Shown here: in pieces, positions 23,933 through 34,654 of the stretch
Layout: the number at the start of each line of letters is the position of its first letter
Position numbering within the stretch: the stretch's first letter is position 1
Assembly (NCBI RefSeq): GCF_007565055.1
Contig: NC_044551.1
Location: forward strand, 100,216,266 to 100,280,265
Length of the DNA: 64,000 nt
Source of the DNA: Rhinopithecus roxellana
Lineage: Eukaryota; Chordata; Mammalia; Primates; Cercopithecidae
Direction of reading: 5' to 3'
Made by a program: the position numbers and the translations under genes
Notes under the pieces: model-generated
What the model saw: the letters and a program-made list of their open reading frames with translations, nothing else
Databases searched by the model: none
Told to the model about the DNA's origin: nothing

Positions 23933-24247
23933 TATGCACTGTAGATTGTGCCCATTCAAAACTCAGGTGTTGCCAATGAGATGGCATTTAAGAGGTTATT
24001 GGCCATGAGGGTTGCTCCCTTATTAGGAAGATTAAGGCCCTTGTAAAAGCGGCTTCACGCAGCATTTGGCTAGCATGCTATCTTGCTCTTCTGCCATGTG
24101 AGGATCAATAAGATGGCCCTCAGCTGACCAAATGCTGGTGCCTTGGTCTTGGACTTCCAGTTCCAGAACTGTGAGAAATAAATTTCTGTTCTTTATAAAG
24201 TACCCAGTCTCAGGTATTCTGCTATTGTATCATAAAACAGACTAAGA
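23933..24247 (+). mobile_element. MaLR LTR (MLT1/MST-like), plus strand
   Basis: Left side has ACTGTAGATTGTGCCCATTC, a GGGTTGCTCCCTTATTAGGA segment and a CCCTTGTAAAAG TATA-like region. The right side has AACTGTGAGAAATAAATTTC and TAAAGTACCCAGTCTCAGGT, typical MaLR 3' words. It is diverged, and the left boundary is uncertain. Confidence 0.65.
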
Positions 24248-25641
24248 CTATGTATAAGTAAGGTTTTAAAACTTTTTAATCCATTAGTGATATGAGTGTG
24301 GATAGAATACAAAGGTGAGGTTTTTATTATGTACATGTTGTACATGAATTACTTAGGCAGTACCTGGGCTCAAAGAGCCTGAGGCGCAACTAGAAGGAAT
24401 AAATAGAATCTGAGACAGTAGATATAGAAACAAAAGTATCCTGAAATTAGTAATTCAGCAAATCCTGAGATACAGCCAAGGACATTATCTTAAACAAATT
24501 ACCATATAGTATCTGAGTGTTATGTTGGAGACACAGTGGAGAATCAGAGGATTCTCTGAAACAGTGAAATTTAAGGCAAGCCAATGTGTTAAGCCAGCAA
24601 GGCCAGCATGCAGGCTGTAGGAGGGTGATGAGAGGAGAACATCAAAAAAACGTGGACAAAGGCCAGTAAATAAGTGGAACATACCCAGGAAGTGAAAGCA
24701 GTGAAGTTGTATTACTGGGTAGACATACGTCAAGGACCTAGTCAAGGTGTTCCCAGAGACCTTGATAGTGAAACCAAGATCTGCTTCAGCTTGGAGACTT
24801 CATATTATAGTGCTTGCTGGAGTAGGCGTTTGCCAAGGCATAGGAGACTCATTTCATACTGGTGAGAGCAGTGGATTGAGTTTACAAGAAAGGATGTGGG
24901 AATGGGAAGAACGGAGAAAAGAACAGATTTTTACAAGTGGGATGTAATGAGTGAACATGAATATTTCTAAGCCTAACATGTACCAGTAACAACTGAACTT
25001 CAAGCATTCCAGCATTTATGACAGTTTCCAGGTGAGAAGGGGAGATTTGGAAACAAAGAGGAGAAGCAGAGGCTTAGTTTGGCAAATTTCAGTGGGAAGC
25101 TCTAAATCCACAACAAAGGAAATATTAAATTCTAAGAATCTCCAAAACTAATTTCCAGGTCAATGTCAGGCCCAGGAAAATAACCTCTTGGTGGTGTTGA
25201 GGAATAAGCTACAAATCAAAGAGAAAAGAATCTTACCACTAAAATATACTGAAAGATACAGTCTGGGACTGGAGATCAAGTTATAAATGTGTATGTATGA
25301 ATAAACAAAGTGATCAGAGGTTTTAGTAGAGAAGATTCTGTGAACTGAAGACTTGAAAGCTGAGTTTCTTAGCCTAGACTCTATAGACCCCCAAGATGCC
25401 TGTGAAGGGAACTTAGGTAGTCAATGAATTTGCATGAGAAATAAGTTACACCCTAATTTCCACTAATCTCTAACTGGAACTTAGAATTTCCTTCAATTAT
25501 GAGTATTGGCAACAGCAATAGTAATAATAGCAGTACCCATGACAAATAGAAGTCATGGCTATTTCCATATGACACTGAAGTTGCTGCAGATCTCAAAATC
25601 TCCTTTATACTCCTCCATATTTTGAAATTAAGGTACTTATT
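24248..25641. other. Unassigned non-coding sequence
   Basis: No repeat or gene recognised. Open frames of 60-86 codons on both strands near 24,485-24,947 overlap each other and have no signature. Confidence 0.5.
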
Positions 25642-25995
25642 TTATATCGTTTGGCTATGTCCCCACCCAATCTCACCTTGAATTGTAATAATCCCCACAT
25701 GTCAAGGGCAGGGCCAGGTGGAGATACTTGAATCAAGAGGTGGTTTCCCCCACACTGTTCCTGCGGTAGTGAATAAGTTTCACGAGATCTGATGGTTTTA
25801 TAAAGGAGAGTTCCCCTGAACGAGTTCTCTTGCCTCCCACCATGTAAGAAGTCCCTTTGCTCTTCTTTCATCTTCTGCCATGATTGTGAGGCCTCCCCAG
25901 CCATGTGAAACTGTGAGTCCATGAAACCTCTTTTCTTTATAAATTACCCAGTCTCAGGTATGTCTTTATTAGCAGAATGAGAACAGACTAATACA
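25642..25995 (+). mobile_element. THE1-like LTR, plus strand
   Basis: Begins at a decayed TTATATCG where the family has TGATATGG. It carries GGCTATGTCCCCACCCAATC, ACGAGATCTGATGGTTTTAT, and GATTGTGAGGCCTCCCCAGC, and ends AACAGACTAATACA. The flanks TTATT (25,637-25,641) and TTCTT (25,996-26,000) match at four of five positions, consistent with a decayed target duplication. No internal region is present, so it is a solo LTR. An open frame of 105 codons on the minus strand is fortuitous. Confidence 0.9.
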
Positions 25996-26192
25996 TTCTT
26001 TGACCCACCACTAGATCTTGTTATTTAATATACTAATATAGGAGTACATATATGACTGAATCAAAATGTTGTTTTTGAAAAAAAGATAATAATTTAATAT
26101 ATTTGACTTCTCTTGTTATCTTATGCATGTTATTTCATGCATTTAAAAATAATTGTTTTGAGAAGGGATTCAGAGGCTTCACACATTTCCTC

Positions 26193-26632
26193 TATTAGTT
26201 ATCCAGGGCTGTCATAACCAAGTATTATAAACTGCATAGCTTAAGGAAGGGAAATTCATTGTCCCACACTTCTGGACACTAGAAGTGTGAGATTAAGTTG
26301 TTGACAGGGTTGATTTCATCTGAGGGCTTTTAGGGAGAATCTGTTCCATGCCTCTTTCCCGGTTTACAATGGTTTACAATGTTCTGCTGGCAATCTTTAG
26401 CATTCCTTGGCTTGCAGGTACTCAGATATCTGCCTTTATGTTCATTTGACATTCAAATTTCCTCCTTTTAAATAAGAATGCTAGTTACACTGGATTAGGG
26501 CACACCCTAATGACCTTGTCTTAACTTGCTTACCTCTGTGAAGAGTTGATAAGATCACATTCTAATGTAAGGGGGTGGTGGTGTTAGGACTTCAGTCTAT
26601 CTTTTTATTGGAAACACAGTTCGGCCTGTAAC
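26193..26632 (-). mobile_element. MLT1-like LTR, minus strand
   Basis: In plus-strand reading it opens TATTAGTTATCCAGGGCTGT, then has a CATAACCAAGTATTATAAACT segment. Further on it has GGATTAGGGCACACCCTAAT and ends with GGAAACACAGTTCGGCCTGT AACAC. This is the reverse complement of MLT1-type LTR order. Solo. Confidence 0.8.
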
Positions 26633-27374
26633 ACTTCCAAATGGGTCCACGCATACGAAAAGGTTAAGAGCCTTGCTTTAAGGCCACATGGACACAAGGG
26701 AACCTGATAATGCTTCAGGTTTAGCTGGGTTGGCTAACCCATGAGAGACTATGCCCTGAAGCCTACCTAGCCTGCCTAGGATTTGTTCCCTGATATTTCC
26801 TCAAGCAGGCAAATGACTTGTGTACTTTAAAATGGCTGACTCCCTAGTGAACCCTGAGGGAGAGGAGCGATACCACCACAGAAGACAAAGGGAAAAGACT
26901 AAATTCTAGGGGCCCAATGTCAGGAGGGGAAATTCCTGCTAATCTCCCCAGGTGGTGGCAGCTGAGTAAATGACCTAGCAAGCAGCTGTAAAGCATTACG
27001 TTGCGATTATCCCCCAAGAGTTCTGAGGACTTAAAGATAAAAGGCAGTACTGCTTCAGGACGTGAGCACTGTGAGAGGAAGAGCTGCTTCCTTTGCAATT
27101 TTACAGTGTTTGAGGAAATGAACCTCATGGGACAGATTTCTTTCAGAAAGCCTTAAAGTGCAAATAACCCCGTTGTTATGCAAGGGTCTTGTGTCTGAAT
27201 ATACTGCCTACATGCATAAGACATGCAAAGGAATTACACAGGGAAAACTAATATAATGAATCTTATGGAATAAAGATGGCATGCACTTCTGAAACGAAAT
27301 CTGCCAGGAGTTCCCACAGTAAATATTATGATTACCTATTTATATTCTGACAGCAAAATATATAAATTGCAAAC
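26633..27374. other. Unassigned non-coding sequence
   Basis: Nothing recognisable. A 94-codon minus-strand frame at 26,844-27,128 has a signal-peptide-like leucine-rich tail, but no family signature or gene context supports it. Confidence 0.5.
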
Positions 27375-27500
27375 ATTTATTAAGTGCCAGGCACTATATA
27401 GTACTTTTTATCAGAGGTCATTTCATTTAATCCCTACAACAATCAAAAGGGAGGTACCATAATTAACCCCATTTTACAAATGAGGAAAATGAGGATTAGA
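27375..27500 (-). mobile_element. MIR element, minus strand
   Basis: Clear inverted MIR core and 3' half: TTATTAAGTGCCAGGCACTA, then TCATTTAATCCCTACAACAA, GGAGGTACCATAATTAACCC and CATTTTACAAATGAGGAAAA. The tRNA-derived end is missing or unrecognisable. Confidence 0.8.
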
Positions 27501-28227
27501 AAATATAAATAGGTAGGCTACTTTTATCAATGTTAGTAACTGATGGAGTGACATATTTAATACCCATTTTTAAAATTTTGATTCCTTTCCAAGGTACACA
27601 GATCTTGTGATTATTAAAATCTTTTTCAATAATATAATTAATGTACTTTTAAAAATTTCTGCAGACCCAGATACTCAAAAACTTTTAAAAAGTGTTGCTA
27701 TTTATATTAAAGCCTCAAAATTAACAAAGGGTCATTTATCTCAGGCAATAAGATGGGAAAGAAAAAATCTAACTGGATCTAATTACTGCATGTGCTTGCT
27801 ACAGATCAAGATGTATTTATATAAGTAAAATATCTGTAGTTATGTAATTAAAATATCTGTAATGTCATATGCCTCCCATTTGTTGATGTAAAATCAATTA
27901 AGAGATTGTATAAATGAAGCATGCACTATGTAATCTAGCAACAATATATACTTGGACTACAGCTTTCAGTTCAAAACAAATTTTCCCATCTTATATGTAC
28001 AAACCAAATGTTTACTAAGCATCCTCCCTTTCTTTGCAGGGGGTCATTCTGTAATCACCAGAGTAAAATACAAAGTTACTGTCCCATTCATTTTCCTTCC
28101 ACAATTTTCACCTCTCCTGACCATGTTCTCTAGGTGTCACTGGAGGAAGGCAGTGTGCTTGTTAAGAATTAAAACCAGCTCTTTGAGAGGAAAATAAGCT
28201 CTGATCTGTAACATTTGCTCATTTTTG
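27501..28227. other. Unassigned sequence left of the ERV
   Basis: AT-rich, no repeat or exon recognised. The boundary with the ERV LTR is estimated only from the first TG that gives a plausible LTR length. Confidence 0.45.
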
Positions 28228-28708
28228 TAGTGTCAATACTCTCACAATGGCCAATTTCAAGCTTTTGACATTGACAGAGCAGGAGCATCACCATCTTGAA
28301 CAAACACCCTCATTTTAAGTTCCCTTTCATTAAAAACTGCCTAAATGCAATCCAAAGAAACATCAGCCTAATGGCTAATGTCAGCATGACCATAAACCAC
28401 AAATAACATCTCCAACCAGAAACATCCCAACCCTGAGATAAACACCCCTATGACCAAAGTCATGCCAGCCCCAAGATAACCTCCCCTCCAACCAGAGACC
28501 CCACAATAAAATGCTCCCCCACACAGAACATCCTGAGCCTACAATAAGCTCTTCTTCCCTAAACCTTTAAATACCCTTAGTCTGTAAAAGAGAATGCTCC
28601 TAATCAAAATTGGCCACAAGCTGCTCTCAGGTTTATTCTCCAAAGTAAGTCTGTCTTTGACTGTTGAGCTGTTTTTTGTGTTTCTGTCTTCTTTCTTCAA
28701 CTCTTGCA
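28228..28708 (+). repeat. 5' LTR of the class I ERV
   Basis: The right end is set by a terminal CA at 28,707-28,708, two bases before the primer site. The left end is my estimate, TGTAGTGTC at 28,228. The LTR has a TTTAAATA TATA-like box near 28,566-28,573, AATAAA at about 28,506, and a T-rich U5. Without a 3' LTR the left boundary and target duplication cannot be checked. Confidence 0.6.
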
Positions 28709-28710
28709 TT

Positions 28711-28728
28711 TGGTGTGAAAACCCAGGA
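28711..28728 (+). other. tRNA-Phe-like retroviral primer-binding site
   Basis: TGGTGTGAAAACCCAGGA lies two bases after the LTR's CA end. It matches the complement of the tRNA-Phe 3' end at 14 of 18 positions by eye, better than the tRNA-Pro or tRNA-His sites used by other class I groups. In a retrovirus this is where minus-strand DNA synthesis is primed. Confidence 0.55.
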
Positions 28729-29327
28729 CAGGTGTGGAAGGTAAAGGATCTCTTGCAACCCAGGAAGTGGTGGGCAGTGGCAGCTCATCCTGGGTTAACT
28801 CCTGGATCCTGAGTCTCTGGCCACCTGCCCCATCTTTTCTCTCATTTCACTTTTTGAGTGATTTGCATGAGGAGGACACTTAATCTGAAGTGAACTGTGA
28901 GACTTGGGCTGGGGCTGCTCTTCAGTGGGCTCTCAAAACCCTCAGGTCTCAGGAATCCACCACCGACCACCCACAATGGGCATTTCACTCTATCTCTTGT
29001 CCCCTCTTCCCTCCTCTCTTTCTTTCTCTCTCTACCTTGCATGGCTCCAGTTCGGGAGGCCCTTTGCTGATTCCAACAAGAAAATCCAACACTGGACCCT
29101 AATCCAACATGTTGGTAAGATTTGCCTTCCCCTGGTTTTCTAGCAGTACTCGGGAAAGTTGGATCAGCTGTATTGGTCCTCGGAGGACCAATGGGGCTAA
29201 GCTAGTAAAAATCCAGTTTCTTCTCAGCTTAACCATCCTCTTCAGAAAGAGGATTCTGAGTCTTTTATTCTGGGGATGCCTAGAAAGAACAAAACCAGAT
29301 GCCCTTGGTCTTTTCTTACTAGTCCAC

Positions 29328-30790
29328 GTGGGTGCCAAACAATCCCACATTCCTACATATTCCCCACTGGGCTGTCTTCTTCACAACCTCACCAAACTTG
29401 GCTTATGGGGGAGCCTGAAGTCAAAGCATTTCATTTTTTATTGCAACACAGCCTGGCCCTATTACAAATTAGATAATGACAGCTGATGGCTCAAAACTGG
29501 CACCTTTGACTTTCAAATTCTCAGGGACCTTGCCAACTTTATAACCAGCAATGGCAAATGGCAAAAGGTTCCCTATATTCAAGCTTTCTTCTACCTTAAA
29601 TCCCAACCCTCCCTATGTCAAGTTTGCATGCTTCATGAAATCCTTCTTAATGAAAACCCTCCCTGGGTTTCTTCTTCCTCTGAAACCTCTTTTGACCCTC
29701 AAAGTGAACCCCCTCCATATTCTCAAACCCCTGCATCTGCTCCTCACCCACCCAAACCCTCTGCTCCATTGGCCCCTCCTGCCCTCAAGCTTTTAACCCT
29801 AAACCCCACCCCTCTTCCTTCTCCACCCATTACCCATTTAAAAACTCCTCCAGCCAGTCAGACCACCTCTGCCATTCTCCCTCTCAGGGAAGTAACTGGG
29901 GTTGAAGGCATTGCTCACGTTCATGTATCTTCCTCCATGTCTGATTTGTCACAGATCAAACAGCATCTGGGATCTTTCTCTGAGAATCCCTCTCATTATC
30001 ACAGGGAATTCCTCCACATAACCCAATCCGTTAATTTAACTTGGCATGACATTTATATAATTCTAACCTCCTCCCTCACTCCTGATGAAAAAGAACACAT
30101 CTGGGGTTCAGCAGAAACACAGGCAGATGAACTCCACAATCAAGCCCCTATACAAAATTCAGTGGCCAATGATGCAGTCCCTCATAGAGACCCAGATTGG
30201 ACTTACCAACAGGGAGACTGTAGCATCAGGTGAAGAGACCACATGATTACCTGTCTCCCTGTGGGCATGGACAAAAATGCCCATAAGGCAGTTAATTATG
30301 AAAAACTTACAGAAATTACAAAAGAGCCCCAGGAAAATCCTGCCCTTTTCTTATCATGCCTCACTGAAGTTACGCTAAAATATGCCAATTTGGACCCAGA
30401 ATCTAGACTTTTCTTCACCTCTAAGTTCTCAATCTGTCTCAGACATCCAGAAAAAAATATGAAAATTAGAGGAGGGTTTCCAGACATCTTGGCAGGACCT
30501 CCTAAATGTAGCATTCTGTGTCTTTAACAACAAAGATGAACAAAAAATTCAAAAAGACAAATATCTCCATTTAAAATACCAGATGTTTGCCTCTGCTGTC
30601 CAAAAGTCAATAACCCAAAAGGAAACTCCTCTACCTCTCCAGGAGTCTGTTTCCAATGTGGCAACCCTGGACACTGGGCAAAGACTTGTCTTAACCCCTC
30701 AGCCCCCATCAAACCATGCCCAACTTGTGGTCTTTGGGGATACTGGAAAATAGACTGCCCCCAATGGGGACATCTTGCCTGTTAGGGTGT
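29328..30790 (+). pseudogene. ERV gag pseudogene (matrix, proline-rich, capsid, nucleocapsid)
   Basis: Gag is the structural polyprotein. The frame starts at a GTG (29,328) followed by a glycine codon where matrix usually opens. A proline/serine-rich p12-like stretch (about 29,690-29,870) follows, then capsid with a major-homology-like segment near 30,320-30,400 (ENPALFLSCL). Two CCHC zinc knuckles follow: CFQC...H...C at 30,648-30,689, and a second at 30,717-30,758 where the histidine has become tyrosine. In-frame stops lie at 29,484-29,486, 30,231-30,233 and 30,783-30,785. A segment between about 30,465 and 30,600 reads best in another frame, implying two compensating frameshifts. The longest open part, 201 codons (29,628-30,233), spans the proline-rich and early capsid regions. 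Confidence 0.85.
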
Positions 30791-30819
30791 TGCTCATAAT
30801 GAAGGCCCCTGACCATCAC

Positions 30820-31255
30820 AGGAGGAAATCTCTTCACTGCTGGCACTGACAATGGAAGACTGAGGATGGCTGGGATCCTTTGCCCCCATATCTAGTGAGG
30901 AACCCAGGATAATTGGGACCGTATCCAGTAAGATTATTTCCTTTCTTTCGGATACTGGGGAGAGCCTATAGGTATTAACTGAATATCAAGTCCCATTAGA
31001 ACATTCATCTGTTTCTGTTGTTAGTATGAAGGGCATACAAGAAACCCCATATTTATTGTTATGTTGAGAACAGAGCCCCTCCTCAGACACTCCACATCAA
31101 ATAGGCTTAAATTCCAAATTCTTCAGCCATACAAATCCTGTAGTATGGAACACTGACTCCCCCATAATAGCTACCCACCATTCAGATTCAAATTTCACTG
31201 AAGGATCCTATGCGCTATATGGTGGGCCCATGATTTCCCCTCAACTCTAATGAAT
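30820..31255 (+). pseudogene. ERV protease pseudogene
   Basis: Retroviral aspartic protease remnant. The active-site triplet Asp-Thr-Gly is at 30,951-30,959, preceded by a hydrophobic Phe-Leu-Ser. It is in the same frame as gag, as expected for read-through class I viruses. A TAG stop follows four codons later, at 30,969-30,971, and there are further stops near 31,060. The second half is weakly recognisable. Confidence 0.7.
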
Positions 31256-32560
31256 TACAGAGACTCAAGCTCATCTCCCAACTTCCAGCTGTCAATATTT
31301 TAATCCCCACCCATTCTCCCCATAATACTCCTATTCTCCTGATTAAAAAATCAGAAAAATCCTATAGACTGGTTCAGAATTTGCGACAAATCAACTCTGT
31401 TATGGTTCCTGTTTATTTGTCCTGTTGTCCGAAACCCCTACATCGAAACCTCTGCAACCTCCTATCATGAATTCTTTCCAATGCTAGCTATTTCTTTGTA
31501 TTTGACCTCAAAGGTGCCCTTTTTACTATCTCTCTATATCCTTCCTCTCAAAACATTTTGGGTTCACTTGCCACAACCCTGGCACAACAACTCACCTGGA
31601 CTGTCCTCCCCCAGGGGTTCAGAGACAGCCCTCAATATTTTGTTCATGCACTTCAGTTGGACTTTTTCCATCTACCTCTACAACCTAGCATTTTGCTTCA
31701 ATATGTGGATGACTTACTTCTTTTCAGCCCCACTCTAAAACATTGTATTTAACATGCCACCAGGCTTTTAAAAATTTTCACTGAATATGAGTGCCAGTTA
31801 TCAAAAAAAAGCCCAATTAACATCTCCAAAAGCTTTATGCCTAGAATTAATCATAACTCCAAATACTCAAGAAATTCCACCTGCATGAAATCAAGGCATT
31901 CAACACATCCCATTTCCTAAAACAAAAAGGGACTTACTTTCCTTGGATTAGTGGGATATTTCTGATTATGGATAACAAATTTTTCCATTTTCAGTAAACT
32001 CCTTTATAAACACACAAAAGGAAATATTGACCAAACACTCACTCCCACCCCAGATGTTTATCATGCTTTCTCTCACCTAAAACATGCTTTATTACAGGCC
32101 CCCACTGTAGGCCTTCCAAACCCCCTAAGATCTTTTTATGTATATTTACACAATTCTCATAATCAAGCCCTTGGGATACTAACCTAACCCATGGGAGATT
32201 CTCTCCAACCAATGGCATATTTTTCAAAACAACTAGATCCCATTTACAAAACCTGGCCCCTTTGCTTCAAAAATTTTGGCCACAACCTCTCTAACTATCC
32301 CTGAGGCACAAAAACTCACATTCTATGAACCCCTTCAGGTATTTTCTTCCCACAGTCTACAAGATATGCTCAGCTATAAGGCACTCATCTCCATCTCCTC
32401 GTCTTGCATGCAAGCCCTACATTCAACTCTCCTTCAACACTCTATCTCTCTTCATAGATACTCCTCTCATAATCCCATCACTCTTTTACCTTCAACACCA
32501 GTTTTGAACCCCAACCAACACTCATGCTGATCTCACTGAAAGTTCTCTCACCATGTTTCA
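31256..32560 (+). pseudogene. ERV pol pseudogene: reverse transcriptase
   Basis: Reverse transcriptase palm motifs are visible. TVLPQGFRDSP is encoded at 31,600-31,632. The YVDD catalytic box is intact at 31,702-31,713, within LLQYVDDLLL. Both are in one frame. Upstream fingers and downstream thumb and connection regions (for example around 32,040-32,220) are readable only by switching frames, and several stops interrupt them. Confidence 0.85.
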
Positions 32561-32776
32561 CCACCTTCCACTCACATAAATGGAGCCCCAGATTGGTTTA
32601 TAGATGGCAGTGCATCAAAAAAAAATCCCTCCTTTCCAAGCAGGATATGCCATCATTGAGGGATATCATGATGATACCCACTCTTTCCCACCTAGAAGAG
32701 TTGTAGAGGCTGCTCCCTTGCCTCGCCTTTGGGCACATCCTCCCAACAAGCAGAATTAGTTGTTACAAACAAAAAC
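32561..32776 (+). pseudogene. ERV pol pseudogene: start of RNase H, truncated
   Basis: The RNase H opening motif WFIDGSA is at about 32,594-32,614 and includes the first catalytic aspartate. A degraded SQQAELV-like segment stands near 32,740-32,762. The retroviral similarity then ends abruptly at the left edge of the 230-bp duplicated segment. Confidence 0.75.
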
Positions 32777-32777
32777 A

Positions 32778-33007
32778 AATTGCTGGGCAATTTTACAGGA
32801 CATATTGAGAGTAGTCACCACAGTTGTAGTTTTACTCTAGCAGCATTAATGCATCAGCCTGGTACAGGCTTTGAAAACTGATATTCTGTGTTGGCTCTGT
32901 TATGGGTGTGTGGATAAAAGGACATAAGCAAAGATGTAGACAATATATAGAGAAGGGTTGAAGGAATGGGTTATGTAACCTAAGGTAATCAGAAAATGAA
33001 AATGAAA
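32778..33007 (+). repeat. 230-bp low-copy duplicated segment, copy 2
   Basis: Gap-free match to 23,364-23,593 with 17 mismatches. It is inserted exactly between the broken end of the ERV and the 5' end of a truncated L1. See copy 1. It holds no gene. Confidence 0.9.
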
Positions 33008-34350
33008 GGTAATTTTACACAGAATTTGAAAAAACTATTCTAAATTCACATGGAATAAAAGAAGCCCAAATAGTCAAAACAATCCTAAGCAAAAAGAACA
33101 AGGCTGGAGGCATCACATTACCTGACTTCAAACAATATTTTAAGACTACAGTAATCAAATGGCACGGTAATGGTACAAACACAGGCACATAGACCAATGG
33201 AACAGAAGAGAGAACCCAGAAATAAAGCTGCACACCTACAATCATCTGATCTTTGACAAAGCTGACAAAAGCAATAGGCAAAGAACTCCTTATTCAATAA
33301 ATGGTGCTGGGATAGCTGGCTAGCCATATGCAGAAAATCGAAACTGGACCCCTTCTTTATACTGTATACAAAAATCAACTCGAGGTGGATTAAAGACTTA
33401 GCTGTAAAACCTATAAGTATAAAACCTTTGAAAGATAACCCAGGAAATGCCATTCTGGACATAGCACCTGACATAGATTTCATGACAAAGATACCAAAAG
33501 CAACTGCAATAAAAACAAAAATTAACAAAGAGGACTTCATTAAACTAAAGAGCTTCTGTACAGCAAAAGACACCAGCAACAGAATAAACAGACAATCTAC
33601 TGAATGGGAGAAAATATTTGCAAACTATGATCCAACGAAGGTTTAATGTCCAGAATCTATAAGGAACTTAAATCAGCAAGCAAAAAACAACTTCATTAAA
33701 ATCTGGGCAAGGGACATGAACAAACATACTTCTCAAAAGAAGATATACAAATAACCAATGAACATTTGAAAAAATATTCAGCATCACTAATAATCAGAGA
33801 AAGGCAAATAAAAACCCCAATGAGATACACTGTCACACCTCACACCAGTCAGAATAGCTATTATTAAAAATTCAAAAAATAACAGATGTTTGCAAGGCTA
33901 CAGAGAAAAAGGAATCCTAATACACTGTTGGTGAGGATGTAAATTACTTCCACCACTGTGGAAAGCAGTTTGGAGATTTCTCAAATAACTTAAAACTACC
34001 ATTCAGAAACCCAATGATCCCATTATTGGGTATATTCCCAAAAGAAAAAAAAATTATTCTACCGAAAAGACAAATGCACTTGTATGTTTCTTGCAACACT
34101 ATTCACAAAAGCAAAGACATGGAATCAACCTGGGTGCCCATCAATGGTGGACTAGATAAAGAAGTTCTGGTGTATATATCCCGTGGAATACTATGCAGTC
34201 ATTAAAAAAGTCATATCCTTTGCAGTAACATGGATCCAACTGGAGGCCATAATCCTAAGCAAATTAATGCAGGAACAGAAAAACAAATACCACATGATCT
34301 CCCTTATAAGTGGGAGCTAAACTTTGAGTGTACATAGACATAAAGATGTA
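33008..34350 (+). pseudogene. L1 ORF2 C-terminal remnant
   Basis: Encodes part of the region after the L1 reverse transcriptase. The best piece is a 72-codon frame at 33,428-33,646 (FIKLKSFCTAKDTSNRINRQ and neighbours). Stops and shifts break the rest. It has no catalytic domain. Confidence 0.8.
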
Positions 34351-34545
34351 AACAATAGACAGTGCAGACTATGAGAACAGGGAGGGAGAAAGAGGGGAAT
34401 GGGTTGAAAAACCACCTATTGAGTACTATGCTGACTACCTGTGTAATGGGATCCATAGCTCAAACCTCAGCATTATGCAATATACCCATGTAACATACTC
34501 ACACATGAACCCCCTGAATTTAAAATAAAAGTAGAAATTATAAAA
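33008..34545 (+). mobile_element. 5'-truncated L1 (L1PB/L1MA-like), plus strand
   Basis: Starts within the ORF2 C-terminal half (ACAGAATTTGAAAAAACTAT) and runs through the ORF2 end. It has the L1 3'UTR words CATGATCTCCCTTATAAGTG and ATATACCCATGTAACATACT, and ends in an A-rich tail near 34,530-34,560. The 5' truncation is the usual outcome of target-primed reverse transcription. The unusual feature is the duplicated segment attached at its 5' end. No clean target duplication was found. Confidence 0.9.
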
Positions 34546-34606
34546 AAAATTCAAAAACAAAAATAATGAAGTTTTCATTTTAATGTAGTTGAAAATACTT
34601 TCATTT

Positions 34607-34654
34607 CTTGTATATAAGACGGCTTGTATATAAGATGGCTTGTATATAAAATGG
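34607..34654 (+). repeat. Three tandem 16-bp units
   Basis: CTTGTATATAAGACGG, CTTGTATATAAGATGG and CTTGTATATAAAATGG follow one another without spacer, each differing at one or two bases. They sit about 50 bases after the tail of the preceding L1. Confidence 0.95.

Larger units (their letters stand above)
28228..32776 (+). mobile_element. Class I (gammaretrovirus-like) endogenous retrovirus, 3'-truncated
   Basis: An old proviral relic of about 4.5 kb in retroviral order: LTR, primer-binding site, leader, gag with two zinc knuckles, protease, reverse transcriptase, start of RNase H. The tRNA-Phe-like primer site, the two CCHC boxes, and gag and protease in one frame point to a class I HERV, perhaps of the HERV-F/H cluster. 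I cannot fix the subgroup. Sequence stops within RNase H, where a duplicated 230-bp segment begins. Integrase, env and the 3' LTR are absent. Every gene is broken by stops and frameshifts, so nothing functional can be made. Confidence 0.85.

Noticed and set aside
28567..28573. TATA-like box in the ERV LTR as an active promoter
   Set aside because: The LTR is old, its left boundary is uncertain, and sequence alone gives no evidence of present activity. It is noted only as LTR structure.
29628..30233. Longest open frame in the window (201 codons) as a possible host gene or co-opted gag
   Set aside because: It is a fragment of ERV gag bounded by in-frame stops, without its own plausible start context. 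Openness over about 600 bp in proline-rich sequence is not enough to argue for domestication.
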